NCBI RefSeq assembly: GCF_014643375.1
Contig: NZ_BMJJ01000011.1
Coordinates: 152,398-216,397 of the forward strand
From: Aureimonas glaciei
GTDB taxonomy: Bacteria > Pseudomonadota > Alphaproteobacteria > Rhizobiales > Rhizobiaceae
Direction of reading: 5' to 3'
Length of the DNA: 64,000 nucleotides
Numbering within the stretch: the first letter of the stretch is position 1; each line of letters begins with the position of its first letter. The position numbers and the translations under genes are program-made. The notes beneath the pieces were generated by a model. It was not told where the DNA came from. It saw only the letters and a program-made list of their open reading frames with translations, and made no database searches. This document shows, one piece after another, positions 63,897 to 64,000 of the stretch.

Positions 63897-64000
63897 TAGA
63901 GCGGTTCAGCGTCAGCTTGAATCGGTCCGGATTCCCTAAGCTTTGATTCTGTGATTCAAGATGCTGGCTGGGTGGGAGGCCAGCATCGGATGGGTCGACC
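63897..64000 (+). mobile_element. Possible IS630-family element, left end and transposase start (cut by window)
   Basis: GCGGTTCAGCGTCAGC (63901) and CTTGAATC/GATTCAAG (63916-63923 / 63953-63960) form paired elements. A perfect 9-bp hairpin GATGCTGGC/GCCAGCATC (63960-63987) is followed at once by ATG GGT CGA (63990), the usual MGRP start of IS630-type transposases. The element continues beyond the window, so only the start is seen. Confidence 0.4.

Noticed and set aside
1..64000. CRISPR arrays, rRNA and tRNA genes
   Set aside because: No regular direct repeats with unique spacers were noticed, and no tRNA or rRNA-like sequence was recognised by eye. A cloverleaf-search program would be decisive and was not available.

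Overview
The window reads as a high-GC chromosome segment from an alphaproteobacterium, most likely a Hyphomicrobiales (Rhizobiales-type) soil or plant-associated heterotroph. Reasons are the number of ABC uptake systems, a DUF1127 protein, GMC and SDR oxidoreductases, and a VirA/VirG-like two-component pair. No rRNA, tRNA or CRISPR array was seen. Genus-level assignment is inference only.

Layout. 1-4170 (minus) is a branched-chain amino-acid type ABC operon, livG-F-H-M and a substrate-binding protein cut by the window edge. 4381-6448 holds a divergent M20 amidohydrolase and a flavin (PPOX-type) protein. 6917-14388 is a tightly coupled seven-gene operon: a dipeptide-type ABC transporter with a glycerophosphodiester phosphodiesterase and a nucleotide-pyrophosphatase-like phosphodiesterase embedded between its ATPase and permease genes. 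14.7 kb carries the decayed end of an IS3-family element. 14.9-21.2 kb is a mixed set: methyltransferase, DUF1127, cupin, DoxX-like, SDR + NTF2-like pair under a divergent HxlR regulator, PAP2 protein, FAD monooxygenase.

21.4-29.5 kb looks like one regulatory unit: a VirG-like regulator, a VirA-like hybrid kinase, a di-heme peroxidase-like cytochrome, a cysteine-containing unknown, a GMC oxidoreductase and a divergent HTH-GAF protein. The GMC/HTH-GAF intergenic region contains a perfect match to the Agrobacterium vir box, plus iterated 9-bp repeats. 29.6-31.7 kb has an alpha/beta hydrolase with a divergent LysR regulator. 32.0-40.5 kb (minus) is an RND efflux pump (adaptor, permease) translationally coupled to its own OmpR-type regulator and kinase, followed by an ICMT-like methyltransferase, a MipA/OmpV protein and a small XRE regulator.

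40.8-45.2 kb has a Tat-exported amidohydrolase lacking a usual metal ligand and a three-domain GT2-GtrA-GT39 fusion. 45.3-47.4 kb is an insertion-sequence graveyard (IS3-family and IS256-family remnants). 47.8-61.1 kb is a single giant gene encoding a 4437-residue secreted SpvB/TcdB/RHS toxin-like protein with a C-terminal segment resembling a PD-(D/E)XK nuclease. It is followed 15 bases later by an orphan family-5 solute-binding protein. The last kilobase holds an ArsR-family pseudogene and what looks like the start of an IS630-type element. The giant RHS gene thus sits in a mobile, accessory island with IS debris on its left and pseudogene/IS sequence on its right.
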